A stretch of DNA of 64,000 nt from Mycobacterium kiyosense (GCA_021654635.1 AP025179.1:5704001-5768000); one strand, 5' to 3'. Positions 47,857-59,700 are shown, counted from the first letter of the stretch. The notes: a model not told the origin generated them from the letters alone. Numbers and translations are program-made.

Positions 47857-49058
47857 CAGAAGTCGTCCCGTTCCGCGAGGGCGCCGTGGAAGAGGAACTG
47901 CAGCGTCGAGGGCGCGTCGAACTGGAACTCGGTGAACGGCTCGTAGGGAATCAACGCGTTGTCGGTGACCAGGAACGGCGCCCGGTAGAACGAGCCGCCG
48001 GTCTGCTTGGTCGGAATGTCGGGCAGGCCACGACAATTCGGCCCACCGGAGGCGTTGACCAGCGGCAAGCTCTCCGGATAGGTGTAGGCAGGCGAGCCGA
48101 TGACGAAACTCGACGAGGTGAACAGGCCGGCCTTGCGCACGCCGAGCAGCGGGGCGAATTCCTTGACGCCACGGTCGATACCGGCCAGCAGGCAGCCGAA
48201 CTCCGGTGAGTAGTCCGCGGCCACCTTCAGCGGGGCGCGCAACCGGTTGACGGTGTCGATCAGGTTCTGCTCGGCCGGGGCCAGCGTCTCATAGCCGTTG
48301 TTGGCCAAGCCGATTGCGGCCAGCAGCGTGGTGTTGAGGTTGTGCTGCTGATCCACGACCGTGCGGTTGATCGTCGGCAGGTTGTCGAACAGTGTGTTGA
48401 GGTCCGGTGCCGCGTCACCGTAGACGTTCGTCACGATGCTGGCCTTGCGGAAATCCTCCTGCAGCGTAGAAAGTTTTGGATTCGCTTGGCGGGTAAGGGT
48501 ATTGAGGCCCGTCAGCAGCGACCCGAGGTCGTCGCCGTGGCCGCGCAGACCCTCGGACAAGGCGCTCAGCGTTCCGTTCAGTTCCACCGGGTCGACCTTG
48601 TGCAGCAGGTTGATCAGCGACTGGAACAGCGTGTTGACTTCCAGCTGCACCGCCGATGCCTGCACCTGTGCGCCCGGCCGCAGCGAGGTGGCGGCCGGGT
48701 CCTTAGGAGCAATGAACTCCACCGACTTGGCGCCGAAGATGGTGTTGCCGGCGATATGCACGGTCGCGTTCGACGGAATCCAGTGCAGATCACCGCTGTA
48801 GATGGCCAGCTTCAACCGGGCCTGGTCGCCGCTATAGGAGATGTCCTCGACCTTGCCGACCTGGATGCCGCGGAACTTGACCTTGGCGCCCTGCTCCATC
48901 ACCAGGCCGGCGCGCTGCGACGAGACGGTGACGGTTTCCACCGGGGTGAAGTACGCGGTGTAGGACAGGTAGGTCAGCACGGCCGAGGCCACCAGCAGCC
49001 CCGCGAGCACCGCCGCGGCCACCCGGCCCGCGGTCTTACGTGATTGCGTATCTGACAT
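47856..49058 (-). CDS. mce4A: Mce4A
   Basis: 400 residues, the same length as Mtb Mce4A. Anchor VAAAVLAGLLVASAVLTYLS, MCE domain (YFTPVETVTVSSQRAGLVME, VKFRGIQVGKVEDI) and helical C-domain. It is the first Mce subunit after the two YrbE permeases (4-bp gap). Mce4 imports cholesterol with the ATPase MceG encoded elsewhere. Confidence 0.97.
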   Translation of the reverse strand: MSDTQSRKTAGRVAAAVLAGLLVASAVLTYLSYTAYFTPVETVTVSSQRAGLVMEQGAKVKFRGIQVGKVEDISYSGDQARLKLAIYSGDLHWIPSNATVHIAGNTIFGAKSVEFIAPKDPAATSLRPGAQVQASAVQLEVNTLFQSLINLLHKVDPVELNGTLSALSEGLRGHGDDLGSLLTGLNTLTRQANPKLSTLQEDFRKASIVTNVYGDAAPDLNTLFDNLPTINRTVVDQQHNLNTTLLAAIGLANNGYETLAPAEQNLIDTVNRLRAPLKVAADYSPEFGCLLAGIDRGVKEFAPLLGVRKAGLFTSSSFVIGSPAYTYPESLPLVNASGGPNCRGLPDIPTKQTGGSFYRAPFLVTDNALIPYEPFTEFQFDAPSTLQFLFHGALAERDDF

Positions 49059-49062
49059 CGCC

Positions 49063-49905
49063 TCAGCCCGAAAGGTTGAAGTTGCCGGTCGCGCCGTAGA
49101 CGGCGAGCGAGATGAACAGGGTGATGACCACGACCACGATCAGCGAAGTGCGCACCGCCTGGCCGACGGCGACGCCCACCCCGACCGACCCGCCGCTGGC
49201 GTTGTAGCCGTAGTAGGTGTGCACCAGCATCACCGCGATCGCCATCGCGATGGCCTGCAGGAACGACCACAGCAGATCGGACGGGATCAGGAAGGTGTTG
49301 AAGTAGTGGTCATAGAGGCCCGCGGACTGGCCGTTGACGAACACCGTGGTGAACCGGGCGGCGAAGAACGCGGCGAGCACCGACAGCGAATACAGCGGAA
49401 CGATCGCGACCAACCCCGCGACCAACCGGGTCGACACCAGATACGTCACCGAGTGCACCGCCATGCATTCGACGGCGTCGATCTCCTCGGATACCCGCAT
49501 CGCGCCGAGCTGGGCGGTGGCGCCGGCGCCGATGGTGGCCGCCAGCGCGATGCCGGCGATCACCGGCGCGACGACGCGGACGTTGAGGAAGGCGGACAGG
49601 AACCCGGTGAGCGCCTCGATGCCGATATTGCCCAGCGACGAATAACCCTGCACCGCGATGACGCCGCCGGAGGCCAGGGTCAGGAACGCCGCCACCCCGA
49701 CCGTGCCGCCGATCATCACCAGCGCGCCGGCGCCCAGCGTCATCTCGGCGATCAGCCTGATCGTTTCCTTGCGATACCGGGTGATGGCGCTGGGGACGAA
49801 GCGCAAGGTATCCCCGTAGAACAGCGCCTGCTCGCCGAAGTTGTCGACCGGTTCGGCGAACCTTGAGAAGAAGCGCTTGAAGCGGAGGGTGGAGTCGTAG
49901 CTCAT
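49063..49905 (-). CDS. yrbE4B: YrbE4B permease
   Basis: 280 residues with about five or six membrane helices. The MlaE-family segment TAQLGAMRVSEEIDAVECMA contains the conserved EExDAxxxM loop that contacts the ATPase. It forms the inner-membrane pore of the Mce4 system with YrbE4A. Start ATG 49905; 46 bp separate it from yrbE4A. Confidence 0.96.
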   Translation of the reverse strand: MSYDSTLRFKRFFSRFAEPVDNFGEQALFYGDTLRFVPSAITRYRKETIRLIAEMTLGAGALVMIGGTVGVAAFLTLASGGVIAVQGYSSLGNIGIEALTGFLSAFLNVRVVAPVIAGIALAATIGAGATAQLGAMRVSEEIDAVECMAVHSVTYLVSTRLVAGLVAIVPLYSLSVLAAFFAARFTTVFVNGQSAGLYDHYFNTFLIPSDLLWSFLQAIAMAIAVMLVHTYYGYNASGGSVGVGVAVGQAVRTSLIVVVVITLFISLAVYGATGNFNLSG

Positions 49906-49951
49906 CGCATCAACACCATCGCCGCTGCGTCGCCCATCGTTACGGTCATCC

Positions 49952-50716
49952 CTACTTGGCCGAGATTCTGACGCCGATGGCCGTCATGACCACGTTGATG
50001 ACGAACAAGCAGATGAATGCGTAGACGACGGTTTCGTTGACCGCGTTGCCGACCCCCTTGGGGCCGCCCTTGACGGTGAGCCCGCGGTAGCACCCGACCA
50101 GTCCCGCCATCACCCCGAACAGGAGCGCCTTGACTTCGGCGAGGATCAGCTCGCGCAGACCGGTCAGCACGGTCAGGCCGTTGATGAAGGCGCCCGGGTT
50201 CACGCCCTGTAGGAAGACCGAGAACGCGTAGCCCCCGGACAGCCCGATGATGCACACCAGGCCGTTGAGCAGCAGGGCGACCAGTGTGGAGGCCAGCACC
50301 CGGGGCACCACCAGCCGCTGAATGGGGTCGATGCCGAGCACCCGCATCGCGTCGATTTCCTCACGGATGGTGCGCGCGCCCAGGTCCGCGCAGATCGCGG
50401 TGGCGCCGGCGCCGGCCACCACCAGCACGGTCACGATCGGCCCGAGCTGGGTGATGGTGCCGAAAGCCGTGCCCGCACCGGACAGGTCGGCCGCGCCGAT
50501 CTCGCGCAACAGGATGTTCAGGGTGAAGGCGACGAGCACGGTGAACGGGATGGACACCAACAGCGTCGGCACCAGCGAGACCCGCGCGACCATCCAGGTC
50601 TGCTCCATGAACTCCTGGAACTGAAACGGCCGCCGAAAGGCGGCACGCGCTGTCTCGATCGACATCTCGAAAAATCCACCGACCGCACGGGCCGGTACGG
50701 CAAGTCGCTGCAACAA
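49952..50716 (-). CDS. yrbE4A: YrbE4A permease
   Basis: 254 residues from TTG 50716 (LLQRLAVPARAVGGFFEMSI), chosen because it aligns with the Mtb start and has GGGGGA just upstream; GTG 50764 and longer starts are in frame. MlaE motif DLGARTIREEIDAMRVLGID and several membrane helices. First gene of the permease pair. A KstR box lies about 96 bp upstream, so mce4 transcription probably starts between it and hsd4A as well as from fdxD. Confidence 0.93.
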   Translation of the reverse strand: MLQRLAVPARAVGGFFEMSIETARAAFRRPFQFQEFMEQTWMVARVSLVPTLLVSIPFTVLVAFTLNILLREIGAADLSGAGTAFGTITQLGPIVTVLVVAGAGATAICADLGARTIREEIDAMRVLGIDPIQRLVVPRVLASTLVALLLNGLVCIIGLSGGYAFSVFLQGVNPGAFINGLTVLTGLRELILAEVKALLFGVMAGLVGCYRGLTVKGGPKGVGNAVNETVVYAFICLFVINVVMTAIGVRISAK

Positions 50717-50811
50717 CCGGGTCCCCCAATCTGCGGCTCGCGGCGTAGTTTTCGTGACCGGAACACACCGTTGGATGACTCGTTGCTTGGTGTGAGCGCG
50801 CTCATAGTAAC

Positions 50812-50825
50812 TAGAACATGTTCGG
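50812..50825. promoter_or_regulatory. KstR-type operator before yrbE4A
   Basis: TAGAACATGTTCGG matches TnnAACnnGTTnnA at seven of eight fixed positions (the final A is G). It lies between the stop of hsd4A and yrbE4A, at the start of the mce4 operon, which KstR is known to repress in Mtb. The surrounding 80 bp is AT-richer than its neighbours, as for a promoter. Confidence 0.72.
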
Positions 50826-50909
50826 GGTGTCGATGAACCCCGATATTTTTGCGGCAATAATGTCTAGCTGGTACTTCTCCTCCACAGACGCGCAATAAGG
50901 GCGATCCGG

Positions 50910-51845
50910 TCAGTCCATCAAATGGGTGGCGGCGAAGGTCACTTCCGGGTCCCGGCCGGCGAAGTAGCCCTGCAATGTGGTGCTCAGCTGGGCGGGATCC
51001 CAGGCCGCCGCGCCGGCGTCGAAGCGCTGCTCCACCGTCGGCGCGGCGACCAGTGTGACGCGCGGGCCGTACACGATGAACACCTGACCGTTGACCTCCG
51101 CGGCCGCCGGTGACGCCAGGAATCCGACCAGGGTGACCACGTGCTCGGGAGACAGCGGGTCCACCTCAGCGTCTTCGGGGGCGGCGCCGAACACGTCGGC
51201 GGTCATCGCGGTGCGGGCGCGCGGCGCGATCGCGTTGGCGCACACCCCGTACCGTCCCAGCCCGCGCGCGGCGGTCAGGGTGAGCGAGATGATGCCGGCC
51301 TTGGCGGCCCCGTAGTTGGCCTGCCCCACCGGTCCGACCAGGCCGGCCTCCGAGGAGGTGTTGATGATGCGGCCGAAGACCCGGCCCTCCTTGGTGTCTT
51401 TCGCCTTGGCGCGCCAATAGGTTGCGGCGTTGCGGGTGAGCAGGAAGTGGCCGCGCAGGTGCACGGCGATCACCTGGTCCCAGTCCTCGTCGGTCATGTT
51501 GAACAACATCCGGTCGCGGGTGATGCCGGCGTTGTTCACCACGATGTTCAGGCCACCCAGGCCGTCGGCCGCGGTGAGCAGGTCGTCGGCGGTGGACCGC
51601 GCGCTGATGTCGCCGGCCACCGCCACACCCTTGGAACCGGCCGCCTTGATCTCGTCGAGCACGTCGGAGGACTCCAGCGCCGGGGCGATGTCGTTGACGA
51701 CGACGGTCGCGCCGAGTCGGGCCAGGCCGATCGCCTCGGCGCGGCCCAGGCCCGCCGCGGCGCCGGTCACCACGGCGACCTTGCCGGACAGATCGGTTGC
51801 GCTCGCCTCGCCGGCCGGAGCAGCGGGGTCAGTGGGTGCAGTCAA
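50910..51845 (-). CDS. hsd4A: Steroid dehydrogenase Hsd4A (Rv3502c-like)
   Basis: 311 residues from TTG 51845. SDR with TGAAAGLGRAEA near residue 29, NNAGITRD, NTSSEAGL for the Ser and YGAAKAG for the Tyr/Lys, followed by a C-terminal extension of about 60 residues. This is the 17-beta-hydroxysteroid / beta-hydroxyacyl-CoA dehydrogenase-like SDR of the cholesterol cluster, next to mce4. It acts in side-chain beta-oxidation in related species. It is 25 bp after fdxD on the same strand. Confidence 0.9.
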   Translation of the reverse strand: MTAPTDPAAPAGEASATDLSGKVAVVTGAAAGLGRAEAIGLARLGATVVVNDIAPALESSDVLDEIKAAGSKGVAVAGDISARSTADDLLTAADGLGGLNIVVNNAGITRDRMLFNMTDEDWDQVIAVHLRGHFLLTRNAATYWRAKAKDTKEGRVFGRIINTSSEAGLVGPVGQANYGAAKAGIISLTLTAARGLGRYGVCANAIAPRARTAMTADVFGAAPEDAEVDPLSPEHVVTLVGFLASPAAAEVNGQVFIVYGPRVTLVAAPTVEQRFDAGAAAWDPAQLSTTLQGYFAGRDPEVTFAATHLMD

Positions 51846-51870
51846 TTTATGAATACCTCTAGTTTCGGTG

Positions 51871-52062
51871 TCAGTCTTCTCTTAGCAGGGCGGCGCGGGG
51901 GCATTCGGCGATCGACTGCTCAGCCAGATCCTCCTGGTCGGCCGGAATCGGATCCGTCTTGACCACGGCGTAGTCCTCGTCGTCCAGGTCGAAGATATCC
52001 GGCGCTATTCCCACGCAAACGGCATTACCTTCGCAACGGTCACGGTCTACTTTCACTCGCAC
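51871..52062 (-). CDS. fdxD: Ferredoxin FdxD
   Basis: 63 residues from GTG 52062, MRVKVDRDRCEGNAVCVGIA, ending CPRAALLRED; the same length as Mtb FdxD. GGAGG 6 bp upstream decides this start over the ATG at 52101. The Cys set (C-x5-C ... C-P) suits a single 3Fe-4S or modified 4Fe-4S cluster. It donates electrons, probably to cholesterol-pathway P450s such as CYP125. First gene of the fdxD-hsd4A-mce4 transcript. Confidence 0.93.
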   Translation of the reverse strand: MRVKVDRDRCEGNAVCVGIAPDIFDLDDEDYAVVKTDPIPADQEDLAEQSIAECPRAALLRED

Positions 52063-52183
52063 GGCATCCTCCTTGAACTTGGGCTGGAAGTTGGGGAACA
52101 CGCCTCTTTCGTCGGCAAATCAGTATGCAGCACCACCATAGAACGCACGCCCGCCTGAACAAACGGTCGCTGGATTCCCAGAC

Positions 52184-52197
52184 TAGAACGTGTTACA
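52184..52197. promoter_or_regulatory. KstR-type operator between fdxD and fadE26
   Basis: TAGAACGTGTTACA matches TnnAACnnGTTnnA at all eight fixed positions. It lies in the divergent region, 122 bp from the fdxD start and 83 bp from fadE26, and can therefore control both directions. This matches the known KstR control of the Rv3503c/Rv3504 pair. Confidence 0.85.
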
Positions 52198-52279
52198 ACC
52201 GGGGTGACGAATGGGTGGCCGCCGCGCGTGTCAGGTGCCTGCCCTCAGACGGACGATCGCTCGATCGGAGGCGGCGGGA

Positions 52280-53461
<1,182 letters not shown>

Positions 53462-53497
53462 TTCCCCTCTTTTTCCTCTCCAAAGGACGGTCCCCCC

Positions 53498-54595
53498 ATG
53501 GATTTCTCGACGACCGAAGCGGCCCAGGACCTCGGCGGCCTGGTCGACAGCATCGTGAACTCGGTGTGCACCGCCGAGCACCAGCGTGAGCTCGACAAGC
53601 TGGACCAGCGCTTCGACCGGGACCTGTGGCGCAAGCTGGTCGACAGCGACATCCTGACCAGCGCGGCCGCCACCCAGGTGGGTGGCGATGGTTTCGGGGT
53701 GCTCGAGCAGGTCGCCATTCTGGTGGCGTTGGGTCACCAGTTGGCGGCGGTGCCGTATCTGGAGTCGGTGGTGTTGGGCTCCGGTGCGCTGGCCCGGTTC
53801 GGTTCTGAAGAGCTGCAACAGGATTGGGGCCGTGCCGCGGTGAGCGGCGAGAAGGTGCTGACGGTCGCGCTGGACGGTGAGATGGGCGAAGGGCCGGTGC
53901 GGGCGGTGAGCTCTGGTGACGGTTACCGACTCACCGGGACCCGCACGCAGGTGAGCTACGGCCCGGTCGCCGACGCTTTCCTGGTTCCCGCCGAAACCGA
54001 TTCCGGCACAGTGGTATTCCTCGTCGCCGCCGATGACCCAGGGGTGACGGTGACGCCGCTGCGCACCACGGGTCTGGGCAGCGTCGGGCATCTGGCGCTG
54101 GACGGCACCGAAGTGCCGGTGGCCCGCAAGGTAGGTGACGCGGTGACGGTGGCGTGGCTGCGGCTGATCTCCGCGTTGGGTCGCAGCGCCTACCAGCTCG
54201 GCGTGCTCGAGCGCGGCCTGCAGATGACGGCCGAATATGCGCGCACCCGGGAGCAGTTCGACCGCCCGATCGGCAGCTTCCAGGCGGTGGGTCAGCGACT
54301 GGCCGACGGTTACATCGACGTCAAGGGCCTGCGGTTGACGCTGACCCAGGCCGCCTGGAAAGTGTCCGAGGACATTCCGGCCGAGGTCGACGTGGCGTCC
54401 GCGGCGTTCTGGGCCGCCGATGCCGGGCACCGGGTGGCACACAGCATCGTGCATGTCCACGGCGGCGTCGGCGTCGACACCGACCATCCGGTGCACCGAT
54501 ACTTCTTGGCGGCCAAGGAAATCGAGTTCGCGCTGGGCGGCGCCACTGGTCAGCTGCGCCGGATCGGACGCGAGCTAGCCGAGACCCCGGCTTAA
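53498..54595 (+). CDS. fadE27: Acyl-CoA dehydrogenase FadE27 (ChsE5)
   Basis: 365 residues, MDFSTTEAAQDLGGLVDSIV. It has the dehydrogenase fold but with a shortened active-site half, e.g. TREQFDRPIGSFQAVGQRLA and VHVHGGVGVDTDHPVHRYFL. As ChsE5 it is the partner subunit of FadE26; each dimer half binds FAD jointly with FadE26. The gene pair order and lengths match Rv3504-Rv3505. Confidence 0.95.
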   Translation: MDFSTTEAAQDLGGLVDSIVNSVCTAEHQRELDKLDQRFDRDLWRKLVDSDILTSAAATQVGGDGFGVLEQVAILVALGHQLAAVPYLESVVLGSGALARFGSEELQQDWGRAAVSGEKVLTVALDGEMGEGPVRAVSSGDGYRLTGTRTQVSYGPVADAFLVPAETDSGTVVFLVAADDPGVTVTPLRTTGLGSVGHLALDGTEVPVARKVGDAVTVAWLRLISALGRSAYQLGVLERGLQMTAEYARTREQFDRPIGSFQAVGQRLADGYIDVKGLRLTLTQAAWKVSEDIPAEVDVASAAFWAADAGHRVAHSIVHVHGGVGVDTDHPVHRYFLAAKEIEFALGGATGQLRRIGRELAETPA

Positions 54596-54609
54596 CCCGG
54601 TCGCGCGCG

Positions 54610-56114
54610 TTGACCGAGCCCACCGTCACCGACCTGCTGGTGCCGCTGGCCGAAATCGAGGACCGCGGCGTCTATTTCGAGGACACCTTCACCAGTTGGC
54701 GGGAGCACCTGCGGGACGGCGCTGCCCTGGCGGCTGCGTTGCGTGCCCGGTTCGATCCCGCGCGGCCGCCGCATGTCGGGGTGCTGTTGGAGAACACGCC
54801 GTCGTTCTCGGCGGCGCTGGTTGCCGCCGGGCTGTCCGGCATCGTCCCGGTGGGCCTGAACGCGGTGCGCCGCGGCGCGGCACTGATCCGCGACATCCGG
54901 CACGCCGACTGCCAACTGGTGCTGGCCGATGCGAATTCGGCTGCCGCGCTGGGTGATACCGAATACATCGACGTGGATTCGGCGGAGTGGGCCGAGGAGG
55001 TGGCCGCCTACCGGGACGCCGAGTTTCGGTTCCAATCCGCTTCTGCGGCAGATCTATTCATGCTGATTTTCACGTCGGGCACCAGTGGTGAACCTAAAGC
55101 GGTGAAGATCACCCACCGCAAGGTGGCCAGCGCCGGCCTGGGCATGGCAATGCGATTCGGCCTGGATGCCGACGACGTCTGCTATGTGTCGATGCCGTTG
55201 TTCCATTCCAACGCCGTGCTGGTGGGCTGGGCGGTCGCGGCGGCCTGCCGGGGCTCGATGGCGTTGCGGCGCAAGTTCTCTGCGTCGGGTTTTCTGCCAG
55301 ACGTGCGCCGCTACGGCGCCACCTACGCCAACTACGTGGGCAAGCCGTTGTCCTATGTGCTGGCCACCCCCCGAGCAGCCCGACGACGCCGACAATCCGC
55401 TGCGCGCGGTCTACGGCAACGAGGGCGTTCCCCGCGACATCGAGCGCTTCGCCCGCCGCTTCGGTTGCCGGGTGCAGGACGGCTTCGGTTCCACCGAGTT
55501 GGGGGGTGGCCATCGCCCGGCTACCCGGCACTCCGCCGGGGTCGCTGGGGCCGCTGCCCGACGGGGTGGCGATCCTGCATCCCGAAACCGGACAGCCCTG
55601 CCCGCCGGGTGTGGTCGGCGAACTGGTGAACACCGCCGGCGCCGGCGGCTTCGAGGGCTACTACAACGACGCGGCCGCCGAGGCCGAGCGGATGCGCGGC
55701 GGCGTGTACCACAGCGGCGACCTGGCCTACCGCGACGAAGACAACTACGTGTATTTCGCTGGGCGACTAGGCGACTGGATGCGAGTCGACGGCGAGAATT
55801 TGGGCACCGCTCCCATCGAGGCAGTGCTGCTGCGCCATCCCGCGGTGACCGAGGTCGCGGTGTATCCGGTGCCCGACCCGGTGGTCGGCGACCGGGTGAT
55901 GGCCGCTGTGGTGCTGGCGCCCGGTACCGGTTTCGACGCCGACGAGTTTCGCGCGTTCCTGGCCGAGCAGTCCGACCTCGGTCCCAAGCAGTGGCCGTCG
56001 TACGTGCGGGTCAGTACGGGGCTGCCCGGGACGGTGACCTTCAAAGTCCTCAAGCGACAGCTGTCGGCAGAGGGCGTGGACTGCGGCGAACCGGTGTTCG
56101 AGATTCGCCGGTAG
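54610..56114 (+). CDS. fadD17: Acyl-CoA synthetase FadD17, two apparent frameshifts
   Basis: TTG 54610 begins MTEPTVTDLLVPLAEIEDRG. The AMP-binding signature is FMLIFTSGTSGEPKAVKITH. The frame shifts at six C (55367-55372), giving EQPDDADNPLRAVYGNEG, and at six G (55501-55506), giving GVAIARLPGTPPGSLGPLPD. The last frame holds YHSGDLAYRDEDNYVYFAGR and ends FEIRR. About 500 residues once corrected, the usual FadD17 size. It activates steroid side-chain acids as CoA thioesters, for the FadE26/27 dehydrogenase. Both shifts are +1 in long runs and are probably errors. Confidence 0.93.
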
Positions 56115-56208
56115 GCGAGTCGAATCGCGGTCCTCGAGAACCCCTTTCAGCGGCGTCGACAGCCCCGTTCGGGGTTGCGTGGTCGCTGGTGCGTCCGATT
56201 GCGCGCGA

Positions 56209-56596
56209 ATCCGGCCCGGCTTCACCGCGTTCGGTCAGACCAACTGGCCGCTGGCCCGGCAGGCACGGGTCGCCGCCAGCTCCACCGGACACCTGGCGCC
56301 GATCGGTGAATCTGCTTGTTCCCGAGCATCGTTGGGGGTTGTCCGGTGCCGGCTTCGCCGCGAAGAGCGGCTGGGGCCCCGGCGTCAGCGGCGACGACTA
56401 CCTGGTCCGCCAGTTCGGCATGGTGCCCGCCGGCTCGACGCGCCTCGGTGTCGCCCTGGCCGCCGAGGCACCGAAGTTCGAGTCGGGCGTAGCTGTGCTC
56501 GACCAATTGGTGGAGTGGTTTATCCACCATTTGTTGGACCTCACGAAAATGTTTTCTGATTCAAATTTGATTTGGCGTTCTAGAACAGCACTCTAG
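56209..56596 (+). pseudogene. Remnant of a serine hydrolase / beta-lactamase-like gene
   Basis: Two frames hold one gene's C-terminal part: RIRPGFTAFGQTNWPLARQA with RVAASSTGHLAPIGE, then a shift near 56304 to VNLLVPEHRWGLSGAGFAAK and SGWGPGVSGDDYLVRQFGMV, VLDQLVEWFIHHLLDL. The KSGWG-type segment is the conserved third motif of mycobacterial serine-hydrolase/beta-lactamase-fold proteins. The first half, with the SxxK site, is absent. It is a decayed, 5'-truncated fragment between fadD17 and PE_PGRS. Confidence 0.7.
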
Positions 56597-56754
56597 AATC
56601 TGAACCCGCAAATATTCACTCGAAATACATTGCAAAATAAAATCTTCCGAACTTCATCATCCATTCGGCAGCTGCGTAATACTATCCCCGCATAAATAGC
56701 TGCGTCGCCATCGAGTGTTGCTGGCCCGCACTTCGAGCGACGGGAAATGTTGCC
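56545..56754. other. AT-rich upstream region of the PE_PGRS gene with TCTAGAA palindromes
   Basis: About 200 bp clearly richer in A/T than the rest of the window. It includes the perfect 10-bp palindrome GTTCTAGAAC (56577-56586) and a second TCTAGA 6 bp later. No gene is seen. Such tracts upstream of PE/PPE genes are typical targets of the nucleoid protein Lsr2; promoter and silencer function are inferred. Confidence 0.5.
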
Positions 56755-59700
56755 ATGTCATTCGTCTCGATTTCACCCGACTTTGTGGCGGCGACGGCCG
56801 GCGAAGTGGCCAGAGTCGGCTCCACGATCGAAGCGGCCAACTCGGCGGCCGCAGCGTCCACGACACACATCCTGACCGCCGCCGCTGACGAGGTGTCCAC
56901 GCGCATCGCAGCGCTGTTCGGCTCCTACGGCCAGGAGTATCGGGCGATCAGCGACCAGGTGGCTGCCTATCACAGCCAGTTCGTCGCCACGCTCAACGCC
57001 GGCTCCGGCGCTTACGCCACGGCTGAGGCACTCAACGCCGAACAGGCCCTGTTGGACGTCATCAACGCACCGACCCAAACCCTGTTGGGACGACCGTTGA
57101 TCGGCAACGGCGCGAACGCCACCACGCCGGGCGGCGCCGGCGGTGCGGGCGGGATTCTTTACGGCAACGGCGGCAACGGCGCGGCCGGAACCGCCGGGCA
57201 GGCCGGCGGCGCCGGGGGCGCAGCGGGATTGTGGGGCAACGGCGGAACCGGAGGCACCGGCGGCGCGGGCGGCGCAACCGGAGGCGCCGGCGGCGCGGCC
57301 GGGCTGCTGTTCGGTGTGGGCGGCGCCGGCGGTGTGGGCGGCACCGGTGGCGGTACCGGTGGAGCGGGCGGCAGCGGCGGCTGGCTCTGGGGCGGCGGCG
57401 GAACCGGCGGAACCGGCGGGTTCGGGGGCGGTACCGGCGGCGCGGGCGGTCGCGCCGAGCTGCTGTGGGGTACCGGCGGTGCGGGTGGTGACGGCGGGGC
57501 GGGCACCGACGCGTCGGCCGGCGGCAGCGCCGGCGCCGGCGGCACCGGCGGTCATGGGGGCGGCGGCGGACTGTTCGCCGGTGGCGGGGCCGGCGGCAAT
57601 GGTGGAGCCGGTGGGGCCGGCGCGGCGGGCAGCACCGGCACCGCGGTCGGGAACAGCGGCGGGGGCGGCGGTGCCGGTGGCAATGGGGCGCCGGCGGCCA
57701 GGGCGCTGTGTTCTTCGGGGCGGGTGGACACGGTGGCCTGGGCGGTTCCGGCGGCGTCGGCGGTCTGGGGGTCACGGCGGCGACGGCAGCGTGGCCGGTC
57801 TCGGCGGTATCGGCGGGGCCGGTGGAACCGGGGAACCGGCGGACACGCCGGTCAGGGCGGCGCGGGCGGTTCCGGTCAGTTGTTCAGCGCCGCAGGCTCG
57901 GTGGGTGCTGCCGGTATGGGCGGTCTGGGTGGCGACGGTGGCGCAGGAGGCGCCGGCAGCAACGGTGGTGCTGCAGCAGCGGGGACAGGCGCGGCCGGCG
58001 GCACGGGCTTCGCCGGCGGCGTAGGTGGCGCCGGCGGTGCGGGCGGTGATTCCGGCGCGGGCGGGGTCAATGGTTCCGGCGGCCGCGGCGGGGCCGGTGG
58101 CCTCGGCGGCGTGGGAGGCAACGGCGGCTCTGGCACCGTCGGCGGCTCCGACGGGGGCGCCGGCGGAGACGGCGGCCAGGGCGGTGCCGCAGGTGCCGGC
58201 GGGGCGGCCGGGACCGGCGGCAGCGGCGGCACCTCGGGCAACGCGGGCACCGGAGGCCATGGTGGCGACGGCGGCAAGGGCGGCGCGGGCAGCAAGGGTG
58301 CCAACGCGGCCGCAGGCTCGGGCGCGACGGGGCAGACCGGGTTCCGTGGCGGCGCGGGCGGCCAGGGTGGCGCAGGCGGCGACACGTTCCTGGGCGGAAC
58401 CAACGGCACCGGCGGCACCGGGGGCTCAGGCGGGGGCGGCGGCCAGGGCGGCACTGGTGCGGCCGGCTTGACCTCGGGCGGTGACGGCGGCGCCGGCGGT
58501 GGCGGCGGCGACGCGGGCGCGGGCGGTAACGCCGGATCTGGCGGCTCGGGCGGCGCCGTCGGGAAGGCCGGCACCGGCGGCAGTGGCGGAGCCGGCGGCG
58601 ACGGTGGCGCCGGTGCGGTGGGGATCGGCGTCGGTCAGGGCGGCTTCACCGGTGGTGACGGCGGCGTGGGCGGCGACGGCGGTTCGGCGGGTGAAGGCGG
58701 CACCAACGGCGCGGGTGGTGCCGGCGGCCACGGCGGCAACGGCGGTGCCGGGAAGGCGGCCGCCAACGGTTTCGGTGGCACCGGCGGACTCGGCGGTGAC
58801 GGCGGCAACGGCGGCAATGGCGGCAAAGCGGGCGACGGGGCCGGCGCCGTGGCCGGCGGCGGCGCCGCCGGTACCGGTGGCGACGGAGGCGCGGGCGGCC
58901 GCGGTGGCGACGGCAGCCTCAACCGGGGCGGCGGCGACGGCGGTCAGGGCGGTCGCGGTGGTCAGGGTGGCATCGGCGGCCTGGACACCGGCTCTGCCGG
59001 CAGCGCCGTCAGCGGAACCGGTGGCAACGGCGGACTCGGCGGGAACGGCGGCACCGGCGGCAATGGCTCGGTCGGCACCGCCGGCATGGGCGGCGCCGGC
59101 GGGGCGGGCGGCGAGGCCGGTACCGGCGGTGTGGCCAATACCGGTGGCGTCGAAGGAAACGCCGGCACCGGCGGCGCCGGAGGCAACGGCGGAGACGGTG
59201 GAGTCGGCAGCGCCGCCGGGGGTGCCGGTCAGAACGGCTACCAGGGCGGCGACGGAGGTCGGGGCGGCGACGGCGGCGCCGCGGCCGCCGGTGGCACCAA
59301 CGGAGCCGGCGGTGCGGGCGGGCACGGCGGAAACGGTGGTGCGGGCAAGGCTGCGGCCAACGGGTTCGGCGACACCGGCGGGCAGGGCGCCGACGGCGGG
59401 CAAGGCGGCGACGGCGGCAACGCCGGCTCCGGAGTGGGCGCGGCCGCCAGCGGCGGTGCGGCCGGTACCGGCGGCAACGGCGGCGACGGCGGCCGCGGCG
59501 CCGACGGCGGCCTCAACCAAAGCGGCGGCCAGGGCGGTCACGGCGGCCAGGGTGGCCGTGGCGGTCAGGGCGGCCTCGACACCGCTGCCAGCAGCAGCGC
59601 CGCCAGCGGAACCGGCGGTGACGGCGGCCGCGGCGGAGCTGGCGGTACCGGGGGTACCGGCACGGTCGACACCGCAGGAATGGGCGGCACCGGCGGGTTC

